Assembly: GCF_001680005.1 (NCBI RefSeq) | Contig: NC_033559.1 | Location: forward strand, 1,302,001-1,366,000 | Length of the DNA: 64,000 nt | Direction: 5' to 3' | Origin: Plasmodium coatneyi | Lineage: Eukaryota > Apicomplexa > Aconoidasida > Haemosporida > Plasmodiidae | In this document: positions 1 through 10,600 of the stretch, piece by piece | How the letters are laid out: each line of letters begins with the position of its first letter | Numbering within the stretch: position 1 is the stretch's first letter | The notes under the pieces: generated by a model | Database searches by the model: none | Seen by the model: the letters and a program-made list of their open reading frames with translations, nothing else | Told to the model about the DNA's origin: nothing | Made by a program: the position numbers and the translations under genes

Positions 1-734
1 CGGAGGGAGGGGGGCTCTATACTTCGACATTTCCTTACGACAGTTGTTTTGGGTTCAGGGGGTGGGAATAACCTCAGCAGTGGTACCCTTTGGTAATTCT
101 CACTTTGGGGGAGAATTGCGATCTTTTTTTTTTTTCCGAAGCGCTGCGTCATTTGTCATTGTAGTGGCGATTATACAGGACTGGCGTTCGGAGTTTTGAC
201 GCGGGTGAGCGAGGTTGTTTGGTAGTACGTATGTTTCTATGCACGCTTTTATGTTTGTACTTTTGTACGCACGTTTTCAGGCAAGTTTATTCGTTTGCCC
301 ATCTCCTACCTGGATATATTATTTATTTTTATTTTATCATATTTTATTATGTTTTTATTATTATTTTTTTTTTTGTGCACGAACGTGGCTAAATCGCCTG
401 ACCTGTTCATATTTTTTCCGCTCCAGTGATGATACCTGCTGAGATTGCAACATTTTTCCAACTGCTCGATCCAACTTAGCAGACTTCTCCGCAGTGTAGC
501 AGTGGTATATGAGAAGCAAAGTGGGAACACCTGGCGTGATGCAACTATTTATGTGTTTGCTGTTTTACTTGCCTTTTCTGCTAAAACTAGTATGCCACTC
601 CCCCGTTGGGTGATTATCCATCCGGGTGTTCACTCGTATACCCCCCTATTTTGTGTTTTTTTTTTTTTTTTTTTTCTCAGTTCCGCTAGTTGCACACATC
701 CCTTTTAACCCCTGCACCTTTTCCGAACCAGACG
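1..734. other. 5' flank of ispF, no gene seen
   Basis: This stretch holds only short overlapping frames with no recognisable protein. It contains a run of 20 T at 656-675 and shorter T runs near 125-136 and 363-373. It most likely is the promoter and 5' untranslated region of ispF together with the end of the preceding intergenic region. Confidence 0.5.
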
Positions 735-1696
735 ATGTTACCGATACGTTACACCTATGCAGTGCTACTTCCCTACGTGATTATCATTCTACTAGCTTCA
801 TCAGACGGAAGGAGAGAAAAAAAAGGTGTCCAAAAGGAACTCGTCGGACGGCACTGCTTCCTTGGTCCAGGTATAAACATACGTGAAGTGAAAATACACG
901 GGCAGTGGAAAAAAAAAAAAAAAAAAACTGGAGTCAAAGTTGGACGTAAAATTGAAATTCACCTTAAAATCGACACCAACAACAACACCAGCGCCTACGA
1001 CAACGTCGAATTTGGAACCGCCCTTCCCGTACGACAGTGTGAGAATAGGCCAGGGGTATGACATTCACCAGATACGGGTTGGTCCCCCCGAAGACATCAC
1101 CGCGGATTCCTCTGCTGATGCGATTAAGCAAAACTTCAAAAGGCTGACCATCGGGGGGGTGCAAGTGGATACCATTTCCGTCCTTTCGCACAGCGATGGA
1201 GACGTCATTTTTCACGCATTAGTGGACGCCCTACTTGGCGGCATTAATTGTTCGGACCTGGGAACCCTCTTCCCTGATGGCTCGGAAAAATATAAAAATA
1301 AAAAGTCACTTTCCTTTTTAAGATATGCCAGACTACTTTTGCATAAAAGGAATTACGCCATCGCAAATTTAGACATAATCGTCATTGCGGAGGTTCCCAA
1401 AATAAGTCCCATTCGCGCGGAAATTGTTCGAAACATATCTTCTGCTCTGGGGATCTCGGAGTCGCAGGTCTCCCTCAAAGGTATGTGCAAACACGAGTGA
1501 ACACACAAGCGTATTCATAAGTGTATTCATAAGTTTATTCCCACCTGTGGACTGCACGGGTACAACACATCGCCACACCCTTGTTCCCCCACGCGCAGGA
1601 AAAACACACGAAAAACTCGGCCCCATCGGACAGAAGCAGGCAATCGAGTGCTTCGCAAACGCGCTCTTAATTCGAAAAAAATCAGAAAAAATTTGA
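735..1696 (+). CDS. ispF: 2-C-methyl-D-erythritol 2,4-cyclodiphosphate synthase (apicoplast MEP pathway), 2 exons plus apparent frameshift
   Basis: IspF converts CDP-ME 2-phosphate to MEcPP in the non-mevalonate isoprenoid pathway, which Plasmodium runs in the apicoplast. Family motifs are visible: GQGYDIHQ near 1054, SHSDGDVIFHALVDALLGG near 1188-1244 (metal and substrate binding), DLGTLFPD near 1255, and after the intron THEKLGPIGQKQ, matching the conserved C-terminal threonine/glutamate motif. Exon 1 ends at 1480 (donor GTATGT) and exon 2 is 1599-1696; the phase-1 junction gives Gly. Upstream, an ATG at 735 starts a hydrophobic segment followed by basic residues, as expected for a bipartite apicoplast leader. 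That leader is in another frame: the switch falls in 19 A at 909-927, and 18 A would restore one frame of about 280 residues. I found no GT-AG intron that fixes this. The enzyme call is firm; the N-terminus is uncertain. Confidence 0.9.
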
Positions 1697-1826
1697 AAAA
1701 AAAAAAAAAAAAAAAATTTTTTTTTGTAAAACTTGGTAAAGGAAAATCCCATCGACGCAGTCAATTGGGCTGCACCTTTCCTCGAGCGGAATAATAATCA
1801 TCAGTTGTTCAAATTAGGCCTCTTTT

Positions 1827-1857
<31 letters not shown>

Positions 1858-2188
1858 GTTTTGCACATACCGGGAGATTTCAACTTCGCTTCCTCGCTCA
1901 GGCAGCGTGGTCGTAACAGCGTACTCATAAGTGTGTGTGGACTGTTGTTTTGTGTTTTGCCTTCTGTGTCCTTTTAACTTTGTAACTTTTTTTTCCTCTT
2001 GGCCTGCACCCAATTCATTGCGCGGAGGGGTCCTTCGGATGGCAGTACTGCAGAATGGCATACCTGAGAGGGGGGGGAGAAAGCATTTAAGGGTGTGTGC
2101 GGGGGGTCAATTCAGAGTACCTTTCGACCCGCGTTGGATCAATTTAATATAATTTGTTTTGTTAGCTTTTCTTTCTGTCCGTTTTGCA
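1697..2188. other. Convergent intergenic region
   Basis: This is the space between the 3' ends of ispF (+) and the DUF89 gene (-). It contains a poly-A run directly after the ispF stop and a long poly-T run around 1819-1845, both plausible 3' untranslated sequence. No gene is supported. Confidence 0.5.
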
Positions 2189-2751
2189 TTACTCTCCGTA
2201 GTTGCACCAGTCCGGGGATTTTCTGTTGAGCTCCTCCACGACGTCTCTCTGGAGGCCACAGCTGATCAGAATGGGAAAAAAAGGGGCAAGGTGAATAATT
2301 AGACAAGTGCACAATTTTCATACGGGGGATGAGGGTGTGGTGCTGATTGGACGACTTACCAAATGGGCGACTTCAAGCACCGCAGGGCGATGAACCTGAT
2401 GGGGAAATATCCCAAAACGTCCTTGTGGGGATGCCAGAAGTTGAAGCTCAGGTCACCCAAGCATCTGCGATAATTGGCGTCCCCCTTGAAACAAACGAAG
2501 GAGCTTCTTTTTAATTCTTCCACGAGGTCCTTTGGCATCACCCAGTAGGGGAGGGGCAGGTTCCAGTAGACATGTTCCTGCGGAGGGGAAAAGGAGACGG
2601 TGCAAAGTGGTACGTGGTAAAAGTAGCGATATTTGAGGTGAGCTGATCAGCAAGTGTTGTCAGCCGTGAGAGACTTACTCGTATCTTCCACTTCTGGGTC
2701 TGCAGGAATTCCTTCCACTTGGTCGCCATGAACACCGTGTTGGGGTACTTG

Positions 2752-2786
<35 letters not shown>

Positions 2787-4051
2787 GGAAAAGAAAAAGT
2801 GGGAAAACAGTTAAATGGTTAATCGGTGGAACACACGCAGGGAAACGTTTTGATGAGCAACACATGTGCCGGTTCTCTTCTTCTTCTTTCCCCATTTACC
2901 TTATCGTCGCTAGTGAGGGATTCCAGCGCGTAGTGGACATCCTTTTCCATGGTGTCCGATACGAAGAGGGGGAACTTCTTCACGTGAATATACACTTCAT
3001 CGAAGTATCGACTCAGCAAGTGCAGGAGGCAGAGGTCCGTGATGAACTCCAGCCCCATGTTGTCGAGGACGATGTCGAATCGTGGCCAGTGCTGCGGCAG
3101 AAGAGGGGAAAGGGGTCAGCCAATTGGCAGGTTAACCGGTTGGTGGGTTAACCGATGGGCAGGTTAACCGGTTGGTGAGTTAACGGCCTACCTTCGAGGT
3201 GATGTCCCTGCGTAGGGCCTCCATGTCGTTGCAAAGAACCTTGTCCAAATACATGCTATCGTGGAGCTTATCCACGTCATCCGTGCCGAAGTAAAACTGC
3301 TTCTCCTGGAGAGTCTTTTTTTTTATGTCCGTTTCGTCCACCTTGTGTTGTTCCCCCTTACTTTTGGTGGGGTTCCAACTCAAGTCGAACTGGTTAGACC
3401 ATAAGGAGAAATAAAAAAAAATGGCAAACACCTTTTCCTCTTCATTCTTATCGTAAAGTTCCAGTAACTCCTTCGCACATGTGCATATTTTTTCAATAAA
3501 ATGTTTGTTGCACTTTATGGAGTCCTTTTTTTCGTAATCAAAAAAATCATAATTTGTTTTTTCAAAATCGTATGAACAGGTCAGGTAACGATAAAAATAA
3601 TATTCATTAAAAAGCCACGAATTATTTACAATTTTTGTTCCTGTTTGGATAAAATAGGAGAGTAGGAATTCCCAGGTGTGTTTGTCTTCCTGGCAGGATA
3701 ACATTTCGTATGTATGTTTGTGTCCATTTGTAAATATTTCTCTGATTTTTGCTAACTTGACGTCTATTTTGTTTTTCTTCGTGTACTCTGCGTTGTGCTC
3801 CTCCACGCCTTTAAGTATGCTCTGGGGGATCCGCCTTACGATGGTGTCGTTTTCCTGCGGGGGGTAACAAGGGGAAACTTATAGGTGACCAACACGTATA
3901 CAGTGACCGCGTGAGTGAACCGATACACTACTCCGTGCAGTACCATGCTATTGGGCCGGTTGCATGTCAAAATGGGCGGCAGAAATTCGTCCTCCCCCCG
4001 GAGGTAGGCATACTCCTCCTTGAAATTGTTGTAAAAGTGACGGAAGTACAT
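2189..4051 (-). CDS. DUF89 / ARMT1-like damage-control phosphatase (acidic-residue methyltransferase 1 family), 6 exons
   Basis: The family comprises metal-dependent phosphatases acting on damaged or over-phosphorylated metabolites; human ARMT1 was also reported as a carboxyl methyltransferase. Exons in coding order: 4051-3944, 3854-3192, 3091-2900, 2747-2679, 2577-2360, 2261-2189. All junctions keep phase and give 440 residues, very close to human ARMT1. Diagnostic motifs are intact: VLDNMGLEFITDL (metal ligands Asp267 and Asn268), LFVSDTMEKD (Asp303), FKGDANYRRCLGD (residues 374-386, substrate pocket), then IRFIALRCLKSP. The N-terminal segment DTIVRRIPQ also matches the family. The start at 4051 is chosen because it gives the family length; an upstream frame (4360) with signal-peptide-like residues reads through a poly-T tract and a stop and is probably not translated. 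The intron before exon 4 carries 32 T (coding strand) just before its acceptor. Confidence 0.87.
2752..2783. repeat. Poly-A tract, 32 nt (polypyrimidine tract of an intron on the minus strand)
   Basis: It ends one base before the CAAG acceptor of DUF89 exon 4 on the coding strand, so it reads as 32 T leading into the 3' splice site. Confidence 0.95.
3118..3184. repeat. Intronic repeat with GGTTAACC palindromes
   Basis: Inside the second intron of the DUF89 gene, a unit of about 34 bases containing GGTTAACCGGTTGGTG is repeated nearly twice with small changes. GGTTAACC is self-complementary. It is probably a local slippage duplication. Confidence 0.6.
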
Positions 4052-4248
4052 ATTGAGAGAATACTACGTGGGGTTCGCTCTACAATCTGGTTCAGAGGAA
4101 GCGAAAAAAAAATACTCTTCCCAGCAAGTTTGTTCTCCCGAAGGTGTATATCTGCTCGACGTTGTAACGGGTGAATCATTTGGAGCCATGACCATTTCAA
4201 GTAGAAATTTGTTTGAAGCTAAGGTACCCTTTGGAATGAGAACCTTAC

Positions 4249-4284
<36 letters not shown>

Positions 4285-4717
4285 CCTGCCAAGGCGGGGG
4301 TAAACTATCCGCTACCAGTGCAGTTATGCAAAGCGCAACCAAAATGGCGAGCTGCCGCACCGCCGCAGAAATGACCCGTTCGGAAGAAAAAAAAAAAAAA
4401 GCAACATTTTTTTTTGGGTGAAGAACAACCCAACGTGAGATGCAAACGAAGAGGGACGCTCACAAAATAGTTTAATTAAAAATAGGTTGTCTTCAAAAAC
4501 ATGCTTGCAACGATCGGGGAGGGAAACACATGTTTCTTCTCTCCACTTCCCATTTGGACGTGTGGACGGTGTAAAGAAAAAAAAAAAAATAAACAAAAAA
4601 AAAGCTCAACATGATGAACGCTACATACATGTGAGTAGCAGTAGGAAACTACATGTGCATGCCTGTGAATGCCTGTTCATCCCTTGGGGGGTAGCGGACG
4701 TGTGACCCCCCACTCCA
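4052..4717. other. Intergenic region with 34-nt poly-T
   Basis: This separates two minus-strand genes and would hold the DUF89 promoter. A run of 34 T spans 4251-4284. A minus-strand frame here begins with a signal-peptide-like stretch but turns into polylysine encoded by that run and then stops, so it is not annotated as a gene. Confidence 0.5.
4251..4284. repeat. Poly-T tract, 34 nt
   Basis: This is the longest homopolymer I measured in the window, in the flank upstream of the DUF89 gene. It is likely length-variable. Confidence 0.97.
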
Positions 4718-6148
4718 TCACCTCCGTGACGGCCTCCCCCTCTGCTTCACATCCACAAAGGGAACTCCATAAGGATAGGTAACCCCGATGTTGTACTGCT
4801 TGTGGATTGTCCCCTGAGACAGGTCGACCGAAGTGAAGAGAGAACCATCCAACGTTCTTAACCCGTTAATGTAGTAGGCCTCGTCTTGACCACCCTGACT
4901 TCTGACTGGGTTAAAGTTATGATGACTATAAAATCGGTTCGGCAGATACATAGCATTTCTTTGTACCTTGCTGGACTCTGTAGCAGATGCGTTGTTCCCT
5001 TCAGCTGCAGCTATCCCCTCGAAGCTTACTTCTTTGTAACCGGGCAGCAAACTAGCAGAGACCCTCCCTGCGTCGTAGAAACATGTCTGCTCTCGAAGTA
5101 TATCCTTTGACGGGTCGTACTCCCCTTTGGTGAAGTAAGGATTGGTTGGTTCTGCTGTGTACCTTCCGAAGGGTGCTTCTCCGGATAGATTCTCCTGCTC
5201 TTCAGGTGACTTCCCTGTAAGGTGACCTACCTGTTCGATGTCCACTTCGGCCCCTTTGGTAAGGGAAGATGATGCAGTGACGGACTGCTTGGCTCCATCG
5301 GTGGGGTCCCCCTCTTGGTGGTTGTTGCCAGAACCTGTCTTCCCAACGGGCAGTCCATTTTGTGCGTCCCCATTTTGTGAAGCCTCATTTTGGGAGGTCT
5401 CACCTTCTGCCTTGCTGCTTGACCCCTTAGTCATGTTTACCCCCTTTTTTAATCCCAGAAAATTTCGGCTAGCTCTATTTTTTTTTTTTTTTCCAAACTT
5501 TTCCAGAGGTGTTAGTAGCTTACTCAGTTTGTAACTTTTCTTTCCTCCGGTGGAAACAGTTGGTGTGTTTAAGTTGGATGAGTAGAAATTTTTGTTTTTC
5601 CTTGGAGGAGTATTTTTTTGCAAATTAGTCAAATGGCTTTTTTTTTTTTCTTCTTGTGTGTTTGCTTTTGCGTCTTGTTTTACCAACTTGCTTCCCGTAT
5701 GGTTGGGGTGGGTACTTTTCTTCCCGGACCGTTGCGAATTGCTTCCGCTGTGTGTTGTTCCTTTTAAACTTCCTCCGTTTTTTGTTCCTCCCGAACTGCC
5801 GCTCCCTGTGTGCCCCTTCGAAACGAACCGTCCCAGGAGGCCGAACTTGTGTGCGTACTTCCTCCACCCCTGGTGGTGGCTGTCCCCATCCCCCACCTCA
5901 GAAAGAACTCTTTCCAGCGAATGTAAGTTATTTCTTTTATCAGAAGGTAAGACAGAAATACTGCTTCCTAATTTTGGACTCAGATTTTTAGATTTTTTTG
6001 CCACGATTTTTCCTTTCCTCTTTTCTGGAACGTCTTTTTTTAGCTTCTTTTTGTGCAGCACGTTACTGCCATATTTTTTGGACCCACTTTGGCTAGTTCC
6101 GCTGCTTGACCCGTTCAGGCCTCCTCGTATCGTAATGCTCAGGTTCAT
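4718..6148 (-). CDS. Conserved-looking basic low-complexity protein, function unknown (476 aa)
   Basis: A single uninterrupted frame starts at an ATG preceded by no better alternative and ends at TGA. Residues 1 to about 310 are low complexity, very rich in Lys, Ser, Gly, Asn and Thr (strongly basic). The last 130 residues are different: composition is balanced, with aromatic and proline residues, including NPYFTKGEYDPSKDILREQ, SASLLPGYKEVSFEG and YNIGVTYPYGVPFVDVKQ. This C-terminal block is the likely functional or conserved part. There is no signal peptide or membrane span. A cytoskeletal or pellicle role could be guessed from the style of the sequence, but I do not recognise the family and assign no function. 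The neighbour downstream is the DUF89 gene on the same strand, with about 670 bases between them. Confidence 0.75.
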   Translation of the reverse strand: MNLSITIRGGLNGSSSGTSQSGSKKYGSNVLHKKKLKKDVPEKRKGKIVAKKSKNLSPKLGSSISVLPSDKRNNLHSLERVLSEVGDGDSHHQGWRKYAHKFGLLGRFVSKGHTGSGSSGGTKNGGSLKGTTHSGSNSQRSGKKSTHPNHTGSKLVKQDAKANTQEEKKKSHLTNLQKNTPPRKNKNFYSSNLNTPTVSTGGKKSYKLSKLLTPLEKFGKKKKNRASRNFLGLKKGVNMTKGSSSKAEGETSQNEASQNGDAQNGLPVGKTGSGNNHQEGDPTDGAKQSVTASSSLTKGAEVDIEQVGHLTGKSPEEQENLSGEAPFGRYTAEPTNPYFTKGEYDPSKDILREQTCFYDAGRVSASLLPGYKEVSFEGIAAAEGNNASATESSKVQRNAMYLPNRFYSHHNFNPVRSQGGQDEAYYINGLRTLDGSLFTSVDLSQGTIHKQYNIGVTYPYGVPFVDVKQRGRPSRR

Positions 6149-7050
6149 TTCGTCCGTGATGGGTTAAATTCTGTCTTCCTACCGGACCACGTGTGTACTG
6201 TTATTCTCGGTTATGCTGTGCTGTGGGATGGTTCCCTACGCTTGGTGTGTTGCGTTTCTTCTTTCCTCCCACTTGGATAGGTGTACCCCCGTGGGCATCA
6301 CGTAATATGGTGACTTGTTTAAGCAAAAGAAGCCTTTACAAAGGGAATCCAAAGAATGAAGCGCTTGGCTGTATATATACTCGGGTGACACGCAAACGGC
6401 ACATGGATCCCAAGTGGGAATCTTCCCCGTTGCTACGTTATATGTCGTCCCTCGTGAGTCAAACGGAATTGGAGTGATTTTCCATCATCCCCGTCTGGGA
6501 CTGTGGATCGCGTTAAAAAGTCACAAAAAAAAAGTTGGCGACGTAATGTGGTAAGCTCAATGGGAAATATAATAACTTAAAAAAAAACACTCCAAGTGTC
6601 AGGTGGACTAAGGAATGATCCCATAGACAAATAGATTTACACACATTGGAGGAATGAAGCAAGGGTTCTTGGCCAATTTTTAAAAAGACCATCTAGCTGT
6701 ACGACTAACCATTTTTTTTTTTTTTTTTTTTTTTTTTTCTGTCCCATTTTGCAGAAATGTTCTGACTTGTTCAGGCAAAATATTAAAATGAAAAACTGAA
6801 AATGTGGACGTGCACACACGGATGTCACACGCACTTGGGAAATTTTGTTCCCCCTTTGGGCAGCACTGACTTAATTATGTCCTAAAAAAGGTCACCACGA
6901 GTACACATCGTAAAAGTTTTTTCGCGTGAATAAGGGATGGTCTTTGCAGTAGCTAGATCAGGAAAGGGGGGGGGGTCAAATATAAGTACATGTGTGTACT
7001 TGTACCTATACCTATCCTTACGTCTGCGGGGTTGCTACCCCCCTCGCAAT
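6149..7050. other. Intergenic region, no firm gene
   Basis: This is the upstream flank of the minus-strand unknown gene and of the possible small plus-strand gene. It contains a T run near 6713-6739. A 94-codon plus-strand frame (6193-6477) has no domain, intron signal or compositional support. Confidence 0.45.
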
Positions 7051-7307
7051 ATGGCAGACGCAATTGCACGCAGAATTTGGAAGGGAACCAAACCGCTCAG
7101 TCTGTCCACAAAAATTTCCCAAAAAGGATTACCAACAGGAGTAAGTTAATTTTTTCCTTTACGGAATGATGACACACGCATAATTCTCCTGTTGCGTTTA
7201 TCGTTAAGGGAACAGGACAGGCTTACTTCCTCACCCCAATTGTCAACGTGGAAGTAACATATATGGAACGGACGGAAGGTGGAGGGGTTGACCCACTTGA
7301 CAGGTAG
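7051..7307 (+). CDS. Possible small two-exon gene, function unknown (about 58-62 aa)
   Basis: An ATG at 7051 opens a 30-codon exon (MADAIARRIWKGTKPLSLST...) that ends at 7140 exactly before a consensus donor GTAAGT. A pyrimidine-rich stretch leads to acceptor candidates at 7207-7208 or 7219-7220; both give the same frame, continuing AYFLTPIVNVEVTYMER and ending in TAG at 7305-7307. The product is short and basic at its N-terminus, as a small mitochondrial protein might be, but I recognise no family. A donor-like GT also overlaps the end (AG|GTAG), so further exons cannot be excluded. It lies between two minus-strand genes. The evidence is a clean splice architecture plus protein-like composition only. 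Confidence 0.38.
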
Positions 7308-7623
7308 CTCTTCCATAGGTGTACAATGTGAACGTCCATGTGAATGTTCAAATTAGCCACCTGGGTGACGTCCCTTCATTTGTTATGCTCTATGCTGCGC
7401 TGTCCAATTTGGAAAATGCATAAATGGAAAAAAAAAAAAAAAAAGTTACGTGGAGAGACAGGGACAGGCAACCCCACCAACGTTGTAACTGTCGCAGCCG
7501 CTTCACTATTCACTAGCCGCACTGGGAGGTGGATCCCCAAATTGATGTTCCTTCGATTGGCGTTAACATGCGCCAGTTAGGATGGGCCATTTCTGTGCGT
7601 ATATATGGCCGCACATATGACCG
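7308..7623. other. Short intergenic stretch
   Basis: This is probably the 3' untranslated region of the SLC6-type gene and of the possible small gene. It holds an A run near 7427-7444 and nothing else recognisable. Confidence 0.45.
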
Positions 7624-10600
7624 CTACTCCATGTCAACCTTCTGGGGGTATTTCTTCCCCTTTTTGGTTTCCGTGCCAGTAAATTCCCAAAAGTAGGAGA
7701 GGATGCTGAAGTTATGGATCTCCCTGAGGGGCTTGGAGGGGAGGAGGGCGAAATCCGCAAAGCAGTCCTCGTGGGCGCACCACTTTTCGAAAGCCTGCGG
7801 AACGGGGTGGAGGGTGTATACCACACGTGACAGGTTCGTCATCTTTGCGTATATGCTTTAGTCGCAATATCGGTCCGACGGGATATTGTCTTCCCTAGCA
7901 AATTACCGTGACGCACAGCGGGAAGAGGACCAACAACAGCAGCGTGAACACCCAGAAGAGAATGGCGAAGACGATCCACCCCTGGGGAATGAGATTCATC
8001 TTCTCCTTCAATTCATTGCTATAAAACACCCCATCTGCAAATTCAATAAAAGCAGAAAGCAAAATGGACGTCCCAATGTACTTTATGCACACGGACCAAC
8101 CCATGGAAATGCTCCCCATGAAGACGTTCCCGCTGATGATTCGTTGTAGCTCCATTCTCAGCTGTTCGATGTTTCCGATGTAGAGGATGTATAGGATTTC
8201 CTAAGAGGAGGAAGCAAAGTGAAAAAGTAAAAAAGGAGGAAAAGCATATCGAGGATTATTGCGTGCTCCCTGGTGACAATTAGTAGCATCCACACCGGAA
8301 GGGGAGCGATCCAATATGTGTGTGTGTGTGTGTGTGTGCGTCCCCCTTTTTTCTTTTTTCCTACCTTGAAAGTAAGATTGCTCAAATCTTTCTTCTTCTT
8401 CCCCTTCTTCGTTTTCATTTCCTTCTTCAGCACACACAAGGCAACCAGGGTGCTTATCCCGAATATTCCTACCCGCACAATGTATAGGACGTACACGTGG
8501 TAAGGCAGGTAATTAAAGAGGACGCTGATGGATAAATTCAATACCCAGTAGGTAAGGTTGAATGAGAGGACGCCTGTTGGTATGTGTATGTTGAGAGGGG
8601 GGGGGAGTAGAGACGATGTCAGGTTGGACGAGTTAATAAGCGATGGACTATGCAGGAGGTGTAACTATTCTACTGCATGAAAACCGTGTGTAGAATTCAC
8701 CAAACGGGTTTTCCACCCTTTTTCATATTTTACTCCTCCTGGTCAGATGGCGACACTGAAAGTCCATGTTGTACAGCCAACCCAGAATAATACAAATCAA
8801 CAGAGAGACGAAGACTCGGGCATTTTCCGATATGGTAAGGGATAGAAACCATAGGATGTTTTTTGTGTCTTTGTTGGAAATGAAGAAGGAAGACAGGAAG
8901 AAGAACAGGGAGAGAGTTAAAATGATAGTTCGCTTCTGAATGTTTTTGGAGAATTTAAAGTTGCGTATTGTCATGACTAGGACTTCACACTGTATGGCTA
9001 GCGAGGCACACGACAGGATGGTGTAGGACCCGTAGTACAGCATGCACAGGGTTTTCTGCCGGGTAGACGGGGGGTGGAAAGCACACCTCAGTGAAAAGGA
9101 GGAACTTATTTTGCACCGTTAGAACGGATCAGATGAATAGCCCTTGCGATGTTCTTACCTCCATCTTCTGCAGGTACGTGAACCCCACGGGGAAGAGAAT
9201 GAAGGAGCAGTCCTTCCTCGAAAACTCCAGCATGTCCACGAAGTTGGAGCTGATGCTGTTTGCGATGAAGCCGATGACGGCAACTGTGGGGGCGGTAAAC
9301 GGGACGGTTATAAAGGGGATGCTTCGCATTAGCAATAGGAAGAAGTCGTTTAGCGGGGTGGTGAGCATACTCCGTGTAGGAATATCCTCTGCTGAGCGGA
9401 ACCCCCTTTTAGCTCCACCAGAAACTACCTGCTGAAAAGAACATGAGGGAGGAGATGATGGAATTCCACGTGGTGATTGCGTATCCGTCGAAGGACAAGT
9501 TGGTTCCGATTCTGCAGGGGTGAAATGGTAAAGATGTGTGCAAAACATTGTTGGAGGGTGTGAACTGTGTTTGTAGCCTCCCACGGGGGATTACACCCAG
9601 AGGAGGTATTTCATTTCCCCTTTTGGTTTCTGCCCTACCTAGTCTTGGTTGCAAGCGAGGCGTAGATGCCCATCCCGATAGACAGTTCGTAGAGGGAGAA
9701 GGAGACGCACTGGGACCAGATAGACGAGTAGGTGTACAGGTAGGAGAACTTCCACGACTCTGCAAACCGAAGGGGTGAGACGTGATGAAAGGGCGGTGTC
9801 ACTAATGGTAATTGCTAGTGGTTAATCGTTAATGTATAATGGCTAGCTGATGGTAGGCTAAACCGCTTAACGGGGTAACCTACTGAGAACGTAGACGTAG
9901 GCCTGCGTGGCGCTGGTCAAGTTGAACATGGTGGCGAACTGCGTGATGGAGAGGAAACCAATGAGGAGCAGAACAAGAGCAGAGGAAAAGGCAAAGTTGG
10001 TCAACCCCAAAAGCTGAAATATGGTGACAAAAAAATTACACACAAAAAGGAAAATAAAGGTATCCTTATCAATGTAGGAAGTGCCATTAGAAAAAATATG
10101 TGCGAAATTCTCACTACTGTCAATGTGAAGTAATCTATCGTAGAAGAAGTTGTTCGGAAAAAATTTGTTCTGATAAATTAGGAAGGCTTTTCCTAAACTG
10201 TTGGGGACACAGGAAGAGATCGATCTAGAGAAAAAACATAGTGGTCTAAACTTGTGACATTTGATGAAGTCATTTTTAAAACTGGTACAGAAGTTTATCT
10301 CCTTGCTGTTTAGCTTCCATGGCAGATCCCTTTTAAATGAATTAATCAAATAGATGAAGTACTCTGCAGCGGTTCTGTAAGTATTTATGTAGCCATTTAT
10401 TAGACACGTTAGAACCATTAAGAACCCAACAGATGCACACTGCTTTAGGAGTCTATAGAAGATAAAGGGAGACGACGTTCTGATTAGCTGTCCTATATAC
10501 AACTCAAACGTAAGGATGGGATGGCAAACGAAACAATAGCAGATAATATATGGTAGAACAAATATAACACCATGCCAGGTAGACATCAACGACCAAAACG

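Noticed and set aside
51..60. Single GGGTTCA telomere-like heptamer
   Set aside because: An isolated copy without an array; expected by chance.
4064..4360. Minus-strand frame with a signal-peptide-like start upstream of the DUF89 gene
   Set aside because: It runs into eleven lysines encoded by the 34-T tract and then stops; the DUF89 start at 4051 already gives the family length.
5592..6167. 191-codon phenylalanine/leucine-rich plus-strand frame
   Set aside because: It is the antisense of the lysine-rich unknown protein; the Phe/Leu richness is the complement of Lys/Asn codons.
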